Of a DNA stretch of 64,000 nucleotides, positions 52,217 through 60,549 are shown one piece after another. The notes under the pieces are model-generated. The model did not search any database. It was given only the letters and a program-made list of their open reading frames with translations, and had not been told where the DNA came from. A program made the position numbers and the translations under genes. The stretch is from DATFQI01 sp963816955. GTDB lineage: Bacteria > Actinomycetota > Thermoleophilia > Solirubrobacterales > Solirubrobacteraceae. Every line of letters begins with the position of its first letter. Within the stretch, counting starts at the first letter, position 1. The stretch lies in assembly GCA_963816955.1 (NCBI GenBank), contig CAWFME010000005.1, positions 868,001 through 932,000 on the forward strand. The letters are read 5' to 3'.

Positions 52217-52319
52217 AGCGGAGCGACACCCCTGCTGGACCCGCGGCGCCCGCCACCCGGCGGGCGCCGCCGCGCTGTCGGCTAGCGCGGGCGGCGGGCG
52301 AGGTGCCGGTGGCCGGCGG

Positions 52320-52598
52320 TCACGAGCACGCGGCGGCCCGTGTGGCGGTTGCGATGCCGCCCGGCGCGTCGCCGAGCGAGAGCCCGGCGGCGAGGCCGCC
52401 CGTGAGCTCCTGGATCGTGCAGCTCGCCGGCCACAGGCGGCCGATGCGGCCGGGCTCGTCGGCGTCGGTGAACCACACGGCGCCGTCGCCGCCCTCGGCG
52501 ATCGCGGCGGGCTGGGCGCCGGCACTGAGCCCGGTCGCGTAGGTCTCGACCTTGCCGTCGGTCTTGATGCGGCCGACGCGCCCGGCGCCGGGCCGCAC
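52320..52598 (-). pseudogene. C-terminal fragment of a Vgb-lyase-like beta-propeller
   Basis: About 92 codons read GRVGRIKTDGKVETYATGL, GDGAVWFTDADEPGRIGRLW and stop in a low-complexity end. The WFTD-x5-GRIGR repeat is typical of virginiamycin B lyase-like seven-bladed propellers of about 300 residues. Only one to two blades remain, with no signal peptide or start. It abuts the stop of the GNAT gene, which may mark the truncation point. Confidence 0.5.
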
Positions 52599-52604
52599 GT
52601 ACGG

Positions 52605-53147
52605 CTAGCGGCTCCACTCGCGGCGCAGGACGGCGTAGGTGCGCATGGTCGTCCACTCGCCCTTGAACCAGTCGGCCTCGACCAGGCGGGCCTCGCAGCG
52701 GAAGCCGAGCCGCTCGAGCAGGCGATGGACGGCGGCGTTGCGGTCGTCGGTCTCTGCGTAGACGCGGTGCATGTCGTGGCGCTCGAACAGGCGGGCCATG
52801 ACGGCGCCGAGCGCCTCCGTCGCGAGGCCGCCGCCCTGGCTGGCGGGCGCGAGGGTGACGCCGACCTCGGCCGTCTGCGGCTGCTCGGCGGCGACGCGCA
52901 CGGCGCAGTCGCCGCGCAGCTCGCCGGTCAGGCGGTCGACGGCCGCGACCTGCACCCACGGCCCCGGGTCGGCGAAGTCGACCCCCTCCTGCGCGGCGAC
53001 GAGCCGCTCGCCGTCGGCCGCCGAGTACGACGGGTCCCACGACTGGTAGCGGGCGACGTCGGGGTCGCTGCGGTAGGCGGCGAAGGCGGGGACGTCCTCG
53101 GCGCCGAGCAGACGCAGCACGAGCCGCTCGGTGACGATCTCCTGCAT
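52605..53147 (-). CDS. GNAT-family N-acetyltransferase (RimJ/RimL type)
   Basis: The 180-residue enzyme has the GNAT fold of the RimJ/RimL group: EIVTERLVLRLLGAEDVPAF, RYQSWDPSYSAADGERLVAA, the acetyl-CoA loop ASQGGGLATEALGAVMARLF, RVYAETDDRNAAVHRLLERL and the final AYFxG-like ADWFKGEWTTMRTYAVLRRE. It would acetylate an amine, perhaps an N-terminus or an antibiotic. ATG at 53147 sits 2 bases after the TetR stop on the same strand, so the two form an operon. Confidence 0.9.
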   Translation of the reverse strand: MQEIVTERLVLRLLGAEDVPAFAAYRSDPDVARYQSWDPSYSAADGERLVAAQEGVDFADPGPWVQVAAVDRLTGELRGDCAVRVAAEQPQTAEVGVTLAPASQGGGLATEALGAVMARLFERHDMHRVYAETDDRNAAVHRLLERLGFRCEARLVEADWFKGEWTTMRTYAVLRREWSR

Positions 53148-53149
53148 CG

Positions 53150-53815
53150 TCAGGCGCCGCGGAGCAGCTCGAGGCCGTCGAGGATGAGGTCGAGGCCGAA
53201 CAGGAACTCCGCCTCGTAGTCGTAGCCCGCCTTCGCGACGTGGCCGCCGACGACCTCGACGAGGTTGGGGAAGTCGGCCAGCATCGCCTCGTAGGAGCGC
53301 ATCTGGCGCTGGGCCTCGGCGGCGAAGTCCTCCGGCGTCTCCGAGGCCATGTCGGTCTCCTGCAGCGCGAAGCCGTAGATGTAGGCGTCCTGGACCGAGT
53401 AGGCGTGAACGGTCATCTCGAGCGAGAAGCCGGCCGCGCGCAGGCACCCGAGCACCGCGTCGTGCAGCCGCAGGTTCGCCGGCCCGTGCGTCGTGCGCCC
53501 CTCCATGTGCCCGACCGCCCAGCGGTGGCGGTTGAGCGCCTCGCGCGTCGAGACGGCGCGCCGGCGCATCGCGGTCCTCCACTCGAGCTCGGGCGACGGC
53601 GGCTCGATCTCGGCGAAGACGAGGTCGACCATCCCGTCGACGAGGTCGAGCTTGTTGGGGACGTAGTGGTAGAGCGACATCGCGCCCGCGCCGAGCTCGT
53701 CGCCCAGCTTGCGCATGGACAGCGCCTCGAGGCCGTGGCGGTCGGCGTAGGCGAGCGCGGTCTCGAGCACGCGCTCGCGACTCAATCGCGTTGGTTCGGT
53801 TTGCCCCACTTGCAT
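53150..53815 (-). CDS. TetR/AcrR-family regulator of the MMPL exporter
   Basis: The 221-residue regulator has an HTH (LSRERVLETALAYADRHGLE, LSMRKLGDELGAGAMSLYHY) and a TetR_C ligand domain typical of tetracycline-repressor-like proteins (WRTAMRRRAVSTREALNRHR). It is divergent from the intact MMPL gene across 62 bases that hold two perfect inverted repeats. It very probably controls both directions. GNAT is co-transcribed. Confidence 0.9.
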   Translation of the reverse strand: MQVGQTEPTRLSRERVLETALAYADRHGLEALSMRKLGDELGAGAMSLYHYVPNKLDLVDGMVDLVFAEIEPPSPELEWRTAMRRRAVSTREALNRHRWAVGHMEGRTTHGPANLRLHDAVLGCLRAAGFSLEMTVHAYSVQDAYIYGFALQETDMASETPEDFAAEAQRQMRSYEAMLADFPNLVEVVGGHVAKAGYDYEAEFLFGLDLILDGLELLRGA

Positions 53816-53816
53816 C

Positions 53817-53857
53817 GTCGTACAGTGTACGACAATCTTCTTCGTACAGCGTACGAA
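53817..53857. promoter_or_regulatory. Twin TetR operators
   Basis: GTCGTACA-G-TGTACGAC (53817-53833, perfect 8-1-8) and TTCGTAC-AGC-GTACGAA (53841-53857, perfect 7-3-7). The centres are 24 bases apart; they share the half-site CGTACA/TGTACG. The first begins only 2 bases upstream of the TetR start codon. Confidence 0.82.
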
Positions 53858-53877
53858 CCCTTACGGAGGAGTCGGTC

Positions 53878-56046
53878 ATGCAGCGCACGAACCTCGCATC
53901 GCGCATCGGCAAGTGGAGTGCAGAGCACCGCAGGGCGGCCGTCCTCGCGTGGGTCGCGTTCGTCGTGCTCGCGGTCGTCGCCGGCGGCAAGATCGGCCAG
54001 AGCGACCTCGACGACTCCGCCGCCGGCAGCGGCGAGTCCAAGCGCGGCGACATGATCGTCGCGGCCGCCGGGTTCCCCGAGCAGTCCGGTGAGCAGGTGC
54101 TGGTGCAGAGCGGGACGGCCGGCGATCCTCGGCAGTCGGCCGCGGTCGCGGACGTCGTGGCCAGGCTGAAGCGGATCGACGGCGTGACGGACGTCGAGCG
54201 CCCGCTGCACTCGGCCGACGGCCGCTCCGTGCTCGTGAGCTTCGCGATCGAGGGCACCGGCGAGCAGGCGGAGAAGCTCGTCGAGCAGCCGCTCGCCGTT
54301 GTCGCCGCTGCACAGGCCGCGCATCCAGGCGTGCGCGTCGAGCAGTTCGGCGAGGTCTCGGCGACGAACGCGATCGCCGAGCAGGACGCCGAGGACGGCA
54401 AGCGCGCGGAGCTGATCTCCACCGTGCTCCTGCTGATCATCCTGCTCATCGCGTTCGGCGCGGTCGTGGCCGCGGGCCTGCCGCTCGTGCTCGGCGCCAG
54501 CGCCGTGGCCGGCACGGTCGGCCTGCTCGGCCCGGTCAGCCGGCTCTACGCGCTGCCCGCCGACGTCGCCGACCTCGTGGTGATCATCGGCCTGGCCGTC
54601 GGCGTGGACTACGCGATGGTCTACTCGCGCCGCGTGATGGAGGAGCGCGACCGCGGCCACTCGGCCGACGAGGCCGTCGCGATCGCCGCCGCCACCTCGG
54701 GCCGCGCCGTGCTCATCTCGGGCATGACCGTGCTGACCGCGATGGCCGGGCTGCTGTTCGCCGGCAACCCGATCTTCGTCGGCTTCGGCATCGGCACGAT
54801 GCTCGTCGTCGCCATCGCGATGCTCGGCTCGCTGACCGTCCTGCCCGCGCTGCTCTCGGCGCTCAGCCGCCGCAACTGGCTCGAGAAGGGCCGCGTGCCC
54901 TTCGTCGCCAAGCGCCGCCACGCGGCCAAGGGCGAGTCGCGCGTCTGGGCCGCCATCATCAGCCGGGTCCTGCGACGCCCGCTGGCCTCGGCCGTGCTCG
55001 CCGGCGGCCTGCTCGTCGCGCTCTGCATCCCGGCGCTGGGCATCCAGTTCAAGGACCCGGGCTTCGACGGCTACTCGCGCAGCCAGCCCGTGATCCAGAC
55101 CCACGACCGCCTGCAGGCCGCCTTCCCCGGCGGCGCGGTGCCGGCCACCACCGTGATCAAGGCCGACGACGTCACGGCCGCGCCGGTGCGAGCCGCGATC
55201 GAGCAGCTGCACGATCAGGCGCTGGCCACGGGTCAGCTCTCCGAGCCCTCGCACGTCGAGATCAGCCCCGACAAGACCGTCGCGACCGTGTCGCTGTCGG
55301 TGAAGGGCAGCGGCACCGACGCGGCGTCGCAACGCTCGCTCGAGGTTCTTCGCTCCGAGGTCGTCCCGGCCACGGTGGGCGCGCTGCCGGGGGCCGAGGT
55401 CGCCGTGACGGGCCCGACCGCCGGCTCGAAGGACTTCATCGACGCGATGACCTCGCGCGCGCCGCTCGTGTTCCTGTTCGTGCTCACGCTCGCGTTCGTC
55501 CTGCTGCTGGTGACGTTCCGCTCGATCGTCGTGCCGATCAAGGCGGTCGTCCTCAACCTGCTGTCGGTCGGCGCCGCGTACGGCATCCTCGTGCTGGTCT
55601 TCCAGGACGGCCACGGCGAGAAGCTGCTCGACTTCCAGTCGGTCGGCGGCATCGCCCCGTGGATCCCGCTGTTCCTGTTCGTGATCCTGTTCGGGCTCTC
55701 GATGGACTACCACGTGTTCGTCCTCAGCCGCGTCCGCGAGGCCGTCAACCGCGGCATGAGCAACGACGACGCGGTCGCGCACGGGCTCAAGAGCACCGCC
55801 GGCGTCGTGACCAGCGCGGCGCTCGTGATGGTCGCGGTGTTCGGCTCCTTCGCCCTCGGCAGCGACCAGCTCGCCAAGCAGATCGGCGTCGGCCTCGCCG
55901 CCGCGATCCTGATCGACGCGACGATCATCCGCGCGGTCCTGCTGCCGGCGACGATGAAGCTGCTCGGCGAGCGCAACTGGTACCTGCCCGCCCGCCTGGG
56001 CTGGCTGCCCAAGCTCGAGCACGAGCCGCAGCCGGCCGCGGCCTGA
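53878..56046 (+). CDS. MMPL-family RND exporter (intact)
   Basis: The 722-residue transporter has two MMPL halves. The first has EHRRAAVLAWVAFVVLAVVA, an external domain with DGVTDVERPLHSADGRSV, then IGLAVGVDYAMVYSRRVMEE and ATSGRAVLISGMTVLTAMAG. The second repeats the plan with VFLFVLTLAFVLLLVTFRSI, FGLSMDYHVFVLSRVREAVN and VDATIIRAVLLPATMKLLGE-like segments. The paired DYA/DYH Asp-Tyr motifs carry proton transfer. ATG follows CGGAGGA. It is under the twin TetR operators and serves as the reference for the damaged copy at 49993. Confidence 0.93.
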   Translation: MQRTNLASRIGKWSAEHRRAAVLAWVAFVVLAVVAGGKIGQSDLDDSAAGSGESKRGDMIVAAAGFPEQSGEQVLVQSGTAGDPRQSAAVADVVARLKRIDGVTDVERPLHSADGRSVLVSFAIEGTGEQAEKLVEQPLAVVAAAQAAHPGVRVEQFGEVSATNAIAEQDAEDGKRAELISTVLLLIILLIAFGAVVAAGLPLVLGASAVAGTVGLLGPVSRLYALPADVADLVVIIGLAVGVDYAMVYSRRVMEERDRGHSADEAVAIAAATSGRAVLISGMTVLTAMAGLLFAGNPIFVGFGIGTMLVVAIAMLGSLTVLPALLSALSRRNWLEKGRVPFVAKRRHAAKGESRVWAAIISRVLRRPLASAVLAGGLLVALCIPALGIQFKDPGFDGYSRSQPVIQTHDRLQAAFPGGAVPATTVIKADDVTAAPVRAAIEQLHDQALATGQLSEPSHVEISPDKTVATVSLSVKGSGTDAASQRSLEVLRSEVVPATVGALPGAEVAVTGPTAGSKDFIDAMTSRAPLVFLFVLTLAFVLLLVTFRSIVVPIKAVVLNLLSVGAAYGILVLVFQDGHGEKLLDFQSVGGIAPWIPLFLFVILFGLSMDYHVFVLSRVREAVNRGMSNDDAVAHGLKSTAGVVTSAALVMVAVFGSFALGSDQLAKQIGVGLAAAILIDATIIRAVLLPATMKLLGERNWYLPARLGWLPKLEHEPQPAAA

Positions 56047-56058
56047 AGGTTTCTTCCT

Positions 56059-56095
56059 CCCTGTGTCGCGACCCGAGTAGGGTCGCGAGACAGGG
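56059..56095. terminator. Long stem-loop after the intact MMPL gene
   Basis: CCCTGT-G-TCGCGACCC and GGGTCGCGA-G-ACAGGG pair over 15 bp with one G/G mismatch around a 5-base loop. There is no T run; it may be a terminator or an RNA-stabilising hairpin. Confidence 0.6.
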
Positions 56096-56122
56096 TCATC
56101 CGTCCTGAGGAGCGCCCCGAAG

Positions 56123-56851
56123 ATGTCATCCATCCCAGAGAACCCCTATCCACTGACCCTCGAGGGCGAGCTCGATCCGCAGCTCAGCCGCTGGCGGTGG
56201 CTCGTCAAGTGGCTCCTCGTGATCCCGCACGTGGTGCTGCTCGTGTTCCTATGGATCGCGTTCCTGCTGCTCACGGTGGCGGCGTTCTTCGCGATCATCG
56301 CCACCGGCCGCTACCCGCGCGCGATCTTCAACTTCAACGTCGGGGTGATGCGCTGGACGTGGCGGGTCTGGTTCTACTCCTACAGCGCGCTCGCCACCGA
56401 TCGCTATCCGCCCTTCACGCTGGCGGCGGTGCCCGAGTACCCGACCCGGCTCGACGTCGCCTATCCGCCGCAGCTCTCGCGCGGGCTCGCGCTGGTGAAG
56501 TGGTGGTTGCTGGCGCTCCCGCACTACCTGATCGTCGGCGTCTTCGCGGGCGGAGCCTGGGCCGGCTGGAACGAGGCCAGCGAGAGCGGCGCATGGAGCT
56601 ACGGCGGCGGCCTGATCGGCCTGCTGGTCTTCTTCGCCGGAGTGATGCTGCTGTTCACGGGCCGTTACCCGACGGCGATCTTCGACTTCGTGATGGGCAT
56701 GAACCGCTGGTGCTACCGGGTCGTCGCGTACGCCGCGCTGATGACCGACGAGTACCCGCCGTTCCGGCTCGACATGGGCGGCCGCGAGCCGACGCCGGGC
56801 GCCGCCGGCGCCGACGCGGTGGGCACGACGCCCACGCCCAGCATGTCCTGA
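56123..56851 (+). CDS. DUF4389 membrane protein
   Basis: The 242-residue protein has two copies of a DUF4389-type unit. The first has WRWLVKWLLVIPHVVLLVFL, GRYPRAIFNFNVGVMRWTWR and YSALATDRYPPFTL; the second has GLALVKWWLLALPHYLIVGV, GRYPTAIFDFVMGMNRWCYR and YAALMTDEYPPFRL. The function is unknown; the repeated pattern P-x2-I-F-x-F-x2-G-x2-R-W is characteristic. ATG follows CTGAGGAGCG. It stands alone between the stem-loop and the second ars operon. Confidence 0.88.
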   Translation: MSSIPENPYPLTLEGELDPQLSRWRWLVKWLLVIPHVVLLVFLWIAFLLLTVAAFFAIIATGRYPRAIFNFNVGVMRWTWRVWFYSYSALATDRYPPFTLAAVPEYPTRLDVAYPPQLSRGLALVKWWLLALPHYLIVGVFAGGAWAGWNEASESGAWSYGGGLIGLLVFFAGVMLLFTGRYPTAIFDFVMGMNRWCYRVVAYAALMTDEYPPFRLDMGGREPTPGAAGADAVGTTPTPSMS

Positions 56852-56897
56852 CGCCGAGACGCCTATCCGGACTCGTTCGCGCGATGAGGTATCGTCG

Positions 56898-56915
56898 CAA
56901 CAACAGATCTTGTTG
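56898..56915. promoter_or_regulatory. Candidate ArsR operator at the second ars operon
   Basis: CAACAA-CAGATC-TTGTTG, a perfect 6-6-6 dyad that overlaps the GTG start codon of the ArsR gene. Confidence 0.6.
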
Positions 56916-57253
56916 TGAGCGCGCTCCCCGTCATTCCAGGCCCGACCGCCGCCGCGTGCTGCGCCCCGTCGGCAGGTGACGACCCGGCGCTGCCCGCCGA
57001 GCGCCTCGCCACGGTGGCCAAGGCGCTCGGCGAGCCGCTGCGGGTGCGCATCGTGGACCTGCTGCTGCGCTCCGAGGAGCCGGTCTGCCAGTGCGAGCTG
57101 ATCGCGCTCTACGGCATCCGGCAGTCGCTGCTCTCCCACCACGTGCGCAAGCTCGTCGACGCCGGCCTGGTGTCGGTCGAGCGGCGCCACAAGTGGGCCT
57201 ACTACTCGATCTCCCCCGACGCTCTGAAGGAGCTGACCGCATGGCTGAGCTGA
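56915..57253 (+). CDS. arsR: ArsR-family arsenical repressor
   Basis: The 112-residue regulator has a winged helix (LATVAKALGEPLRVRIVDLL), the metal-site VCQCELIALYGIRQSLLSHH and VRKLVDAGLVSVERR. It also has an N-terminal AAACCAP with two adjacent Cys. The C-x-C plus CC layout matches the regulator at 42533. First gene of an operon with ArsM, ArsC and an aquaglyceroporin. GTG start; the 3' end overlaps arsM by 13 bases. Confidence 0.9.
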   Translation: MSALPVIPGPTAAACCAPSAGDDPALPAERLATVAKALGEPLRVRIVDLLLRSEEPVCQCELIALYGIRQSLLSHHVRKLVDAGLVSVERRHKWAYYSISPDALKELTAWLS

Positions 57254-57975
57254 CCATCCGCGAGACGGTGCGCGAGAAGTACGCCGACGCGGCCCGCCGG
57301 GCGGCCGAGGAGCCGAGCTCGTGTGGCTGCGGGCCGGCCGACGAGGCGGTGTTCGGCCCGGGCCTCTACGACGAGTCCGAGGCTGACGGCGCGACCGCGG
57401 CCGCCGTCGGCGCCTCGCTCGGGTGCGGCGTCCCGACCGCCGTCGCCGACCTGCACGAGGGCGAGACGGTGCTCGACCTCGGGTCGGGCGCGGGAGCCGA
57501 CGTGCTGATCAGCGCGCGCAGGGTCGGCGCGACGGGCCGCGCGATCGGGCTCGACATGACCGACGAGATGCTCGAGCTGGCGCGCGCGAACGCCGCCGAG
57601 GCGGGCGTGGCCAACGCCGAGTTCGTCAAGGGCCACATCGAGGAGATCCCGCTCCCTGACGCGTCCGTCGACGTCGTGATCTCCAACTGCGTGATCAACC
57701 TCTCCGGCGACAAGCCGCAGGTCCTGCGCGAGGCCGCGCGCGTGCTGCGGCCCGGCGGGCGCTTCGCCGTCTCGGACGTGATCGCGGACCCCGGCATGGA
57801 CGCGGCGACGCGCGCCGACGTGGCGGCGTGGACCGGCTGCATCGCGGGCGCGCTGACCGAGGACGAGTTCCGCGCGGCGCTCACGGCCGCCGGGCTCGTG
57901 GACGTCGAGATCCGCCACACGCACCGCGTGCACGAGCACGCCGGCTCGGCGATCGTGCGCGCCCGCAAGCCCTAG
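57241..57975 (+). CDS. arsM: Arsenite S-adenosylmethionine methyltransferase
   Basis: The 244-residue enzyme methylates As(III) with SAM. It shows an N-terminal VREKYADAARRAAEEP helix, the Cys region SSCGCGPAD, SLGCGVPTAVADLHEGETVL, the SAM loop LDLGSGAGADVLISAR, ISNCVINLSGDKPQVLREA and AAWTGCIAGALTEDEF. The Cys residues at CGCG, LGCGVP, SNCVIN and TGCIAG correspond to the arsenic-binding set of ArsM. The ATG lies within the end of arsR. Methylated products may leave as volatile or less retained forms. Confidence 0.94.
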   Translation: MAELTIRETVREKYADAARRAAEEPSSCGCGPADEAVFGPGLYDESEADGATAAAVGASLGCGVPTAVADLHEGETVLDLGSGAGADVLISARRVGATGRAIGLDMTDEMLELARANAAEAGVANAEFVKGHIEEIPLPDASVDVVISNCVINLSGDKPQVLREAARVLRPGGRFAVSDVIADPGMDAATRADVAAWTGCIAGALTEDEFRAALTAAGLVDVEIRHTHRVHEHAGSAIVRARKP

Positions 57976-57978
57976 GCC

Positions 57979-58392
57979 ATGGCCACGGTGCTGTTCGTCT
58001 GCAAGGCCAACCGCGGCCGCAGCGTGATGAGCCAGGCGCTCTTCGAGCGGGCGGCCGTGGGGCGGCACCGCGCGCTCTCGGCCGGCAGCGAGGCGACGCC
58101 GGAGGACGGCCCGCACGCCGAGGTCGTCGAGGCGATGCGCGAGCTCGGCGTCGACGTGAGCGCCCAGCGGCCGCGGCGGCTGACCACCGAGCTCGCGGCG
58201 GAGGCCGACGCGGTGATCACGATGGGCTGCGGCGACGCGTGCCCGGTGATCCCGGGCTCCAAGCAGCTGCGCGAGGACTGGGACCTGGCCGACCCCAAGG
58301 ACCGCCCGCTCGACGAGGTGCGCGCCACCCGCGACGAGATCGAGCGGCGCGTGCGGGAGCTGGTGGCCGTGCTCGACCACGCCGCCGGGTAG
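57979..58392 (+). CDS. arsC: Arsenate reductase, thioredoxin-coupled LMW-PTP type
   Basis: The 137-residue protein has the P-loop VLFVCKANRGRSVMSQALF (CX5R), an LSAGSEATPEDGPHAEV stretch and TMGCGDACPVIPG, which holds the other two redox Cys spaced by six residues. This matches the pI258/Bacillus ArsC set (Cys10, 82, 89). It reduces As(V) to As(III) through a disulfide cascade resolved by thioredoxin or mycothiol. ATG 3 bases after arsM. Confidence 0.88.
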   Translation: MATVLFVCKANRGRSVMSQALFERAAVGRHRALSAGSEATPEDGPHAEVVEAMRELGVDVSAQRPRRLTTELAAEADAVITMGCGDACPVIPGSKQLREDWDLADPKDRPLDEVRATRDEIERRVRELVAVLDHAAG

Positions 58393-58401
58393 GGAGCCCG
58401 C

Positions 58402-59127
58402 GTGCCCGCACCCCTGAGCCGGCGGCTGCTGGCCGAGTACCTCGGCAGCGCCTTCCTCGCCGCCGTGGTCGTCGGCTCCGGCATCGCCGCCCAGCGGCTC
58501 TCGCCCGGCGACACCGGCCTGCAGCTGCTCTACAACTCCGCCGCCACCGCGACGGGGCTGTACGCGATCATCCTCATGTTCGGCCCGGTCTCGGGCGGCC
58601 ACTTCAACCCGGTCGTGTCGCTCGTCGACGCCGCCTTCGGAGGGCTCTCGCGCCGCGACGCCCTCGCCTACGTCCCCGCGCAGGTCGCCGGCTGCGTGTC
58701 GGGCGCGGTCGCCGCCAACGCGATGTTCTCCCTGGCGGCGGTCAGCATCTCGGACACCCACCGCGCGAGCCCGGCGCACCTCTTCGCCGAGGTCGTCGCC
58801 ACGCTCGGCCTGCTGCTCGTGATCTTCGCGCTGGTCCGCAGCGGCCGCAGCGCCACCGCCCCGGCCGCCGTCGGCGCGTACATCGGCGCGGCCTACTGGT
58901 TCACGAGCTCGACGAGCTTCGCCAACCCGGCCATCACCGTGGGACGCATGTTCTCGGACACCTTCGCCGGCATCGCGCCCGCCGCGGTGCCCGGGTTCGT
59001 GCTGGCACAGCTCGCGGGCGGGGCGCTCGCGTTCGGGCTCGTCAGGACGCTGTACCCCGGCGTCACGCCGGCAGTGGCCGAGCAGGCCGTGGTGCCGCGC
59101 GAGGGCGTCGCCGACGAGGTTCGCTAG
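58402..59127 (+). CDS. aqpS: Aquaglyceroporin (AqpS-like) of the ars operon
   Basis: The 241-residue protein is a MIP channel with six helices and two NPA boxes, here GGHFNPVVSLVDAAFGGLS (NPV) and TSFANPAITVGRMFSDTFAG (NPA then Arg). MIP genes next to arsR, arsC and arsM are known as aqpS, which lets As(III) or methylarsenicals out by diffusion. GTG start 9 bases after arsC. No ArsB or Acr3 pump is present in the operon, so this channel or the following MFS probably provides the exit. Confidence 0.85.
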   Translation: MPAPLSRRLLAEYLGSAFLAAVVVGSGIAAQRLSPGDTGLQLLYNSAATATGLYAIILMFGPVSGGHFNPVVSLVDAAFGGLSRRDALAYVPAQVAGCVSGAVAANAMFSLAAVSISDTHRASPAHLFAEVVATLGLLLVIFALVRSGRSATAPAAVGAYIGAAYWFTSSTSFANPAITVGRMFSDTFAGIAPAAVPGFVLAQLAGGALAFGLVRTLYPGVTPAVAEQAVVPREGVADEVR

Positions 59128-59132
59128 AGCGC

Positions 59133-60506
59133 ATGCGCTGGATCACGCTCGCCGTCGTGTCGGCGGCCACGGCGATGCTGCTGCTCGACGTGACCGTCGT
59201 CAACGTCGCGCTGCCGGCGATCCGGGCCGACCTGGACGCGAGCTTCGCGGAGCTGCAGTGGGTCGTCGACGCGTACGCGCTCACGCTCGCGGCGACGCTG
59301 CTGACGGCGGGCGCGATCGCGGACCGCCGCGGCCGCCGCGCCGTCTTCGCCGCCGGGCTGGTCGCGTTCACCGTCTGCTCGGGCCTGTGCGCGGCGGCGG
59401 GCAGCGGCGCCGTGCTCGACCTCGCGCGCGCCGCGCAGGGGATCGGGGCGGCGGCGATGTTCGCCGCGTCGCTGGCGCTGCTCGCGCACGAGTTCCAGGG
59501 CGCGCAGCGCGCCTTCGCGCTCGGCGTGTGGGGCGCGATCACCGGCGCCGCGCTGGCGATCGGGCCGCTCGTGGGCGGCGTGCTCGTGGACGGCCCGGGG
59601 TGGCGCTGGGTCTTCCTGGTCAACCTCCCGCTCGGCGCGCTCCTGACGTGGCTGACGCTGCGCCACCTCCCGGAGTCGCGCGACCCGGCTCCGCGCGGGC
59701 TCGACCTCCCGGGCCTGGCGAGCTTCGGCGGCGCGAGCTTCCTCCTCACCTACGGCCTCATCCGCGGCAACGGGGACGGCTGGTCCAGCGCGCCCGTGCT
59801 CGGCTCGCTCGCGGGCGCCGCCGTGCTGCTCGCCGCGTTCGCGGCGATCGAGCGCCGCGCCGACGCCCCGATGCTCGCCCCGGCGCTGTTCCGCGACCCG
59901 GCCTTCACGGGCACCGCCGTCGTGGCGTTCGCCCAGTCCGTCGCGCTCTATCCGCTCTTCCTCTTCCTCGCCGTCTACCTCCAGGAGGGGCTCGGCTACT
60001 CCGCGACGGAGACCGGCCTGCGGCTGCTGCCGCTGACGCTCGTGCTGCTCGTGGTCGCGCCGGTCTCCGGGCGGGCGACCGGGCGGATCGGGCTGCGCGC
60101 CCCGCTCGTGACCGGGCTCGCGCTGATCGCGATCGCGCTGTGGCTGATGCGCGGGCTGGAGACGACGTCCTCGTGGACGCACCTGCTGCCCGGGTTCGTC
60201 GTCGGCGGGCTCGCGATCGGGATCATCAGCCCGGCCCTCGCGGCGGCGATGGTCGGGGTGCTCTCGGCCGACCAGGTCGGGCTCGCCTCCGGGATCAACA
60301 ACACGTTCCGCCAGCTCGGGATCGCCGTCGGCATCGCGGTCCTCGGCGCCGTGTTCACGCACCACGCGGACGGCCGCCTGCAAGGCCTCGTCGACGGCCT
60401 CGACGCCGTCTTCGCCGTCGCCGCTCTGATCGCCGCCGGGGGAGCGGCGATCGCCTGGCCGCTGCTCGCCGGCTTCCGCGGGAGTGATTCTCAACCGATA
60501 GGTTGA
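59133..60506 (+). CDS. MFS exporter of the DHA2 (EmrB/QacA) family
   Basis: The 457-residue protein has 14 predicted helices with the DHA2 signatures LLLDVTVVNVALPAIRADLD, WVVDAYALTLAATLLTAGAI, ADRRGRRAVF (motif A) and GPLVGGVLVDGPGWRWVFLV (motif C). ATG lies 5 bases after the aquaporin stop, so it is likely part of the ars transcript. Its last codons and stop lie inside an inverted repeat that belongs to the next promoter. Substrate unknown; a methylarsenical or a drug are both possible. Confidence 0.88.
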   Translation: MRWITLAVVSAATAMLLLDVTVVNVALPAIRADLDASFAELQWVVDAYALTLAATLLTAGAIADRRGRRAVFAAGLVAFTVCSGLCAAAGSGAVLDLARAAQGIGAAAMFAASLALLAHEFQGAQRAFALGVWGAITGAALAIGPLVGGVLVDGPGWRWVFLVNLPLGALLTWLTLRHLPESRDPAPRGLDLPGLASFGGASFLLTYGLIRGNGDGWSSAPVLGSLAGAAVLLAAFAAIERRADAPMLAPALFRDPAFTGTAVVAFAQSVALYPLFLFLAVYLQEGLGYSATETGLRLLPLTLVLLVVAPVSGRATGRIGLRAPLVTGLALIAIALWLMRGLETTSSWTHLLPGFVVGGLAIGIISPALAAAMVGVLSADQVGLASGINNTFRQLGIAVGIAVLGAVFTHHADGRLQGLVDGLDAVFAVAALIAAGGAAIAWPLLAGFRGSDSQPIG

Positions 60507-60549
60507 CAAACGCGCCGGGGCGGTCTACTCTCAACCGTATGGTTGAGAG
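60491..60549 (+). promoter_or_regulatory. Leaderless promoter with two ArsR-type operators
   Basis: TTGACA (60503-60508), 17 bases, TACTCT (60526-60531). TCAACC-GATA-GGTTGA (60491-60506) covers the -35; CTCTCAACC, four bases, GGTTGAGAG (60528-60549) is a perfect 9-4-9 palindrome over the -10 and start codon. ATG at 60539 is about 8 bases after the -10. Confidence 0.85.
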
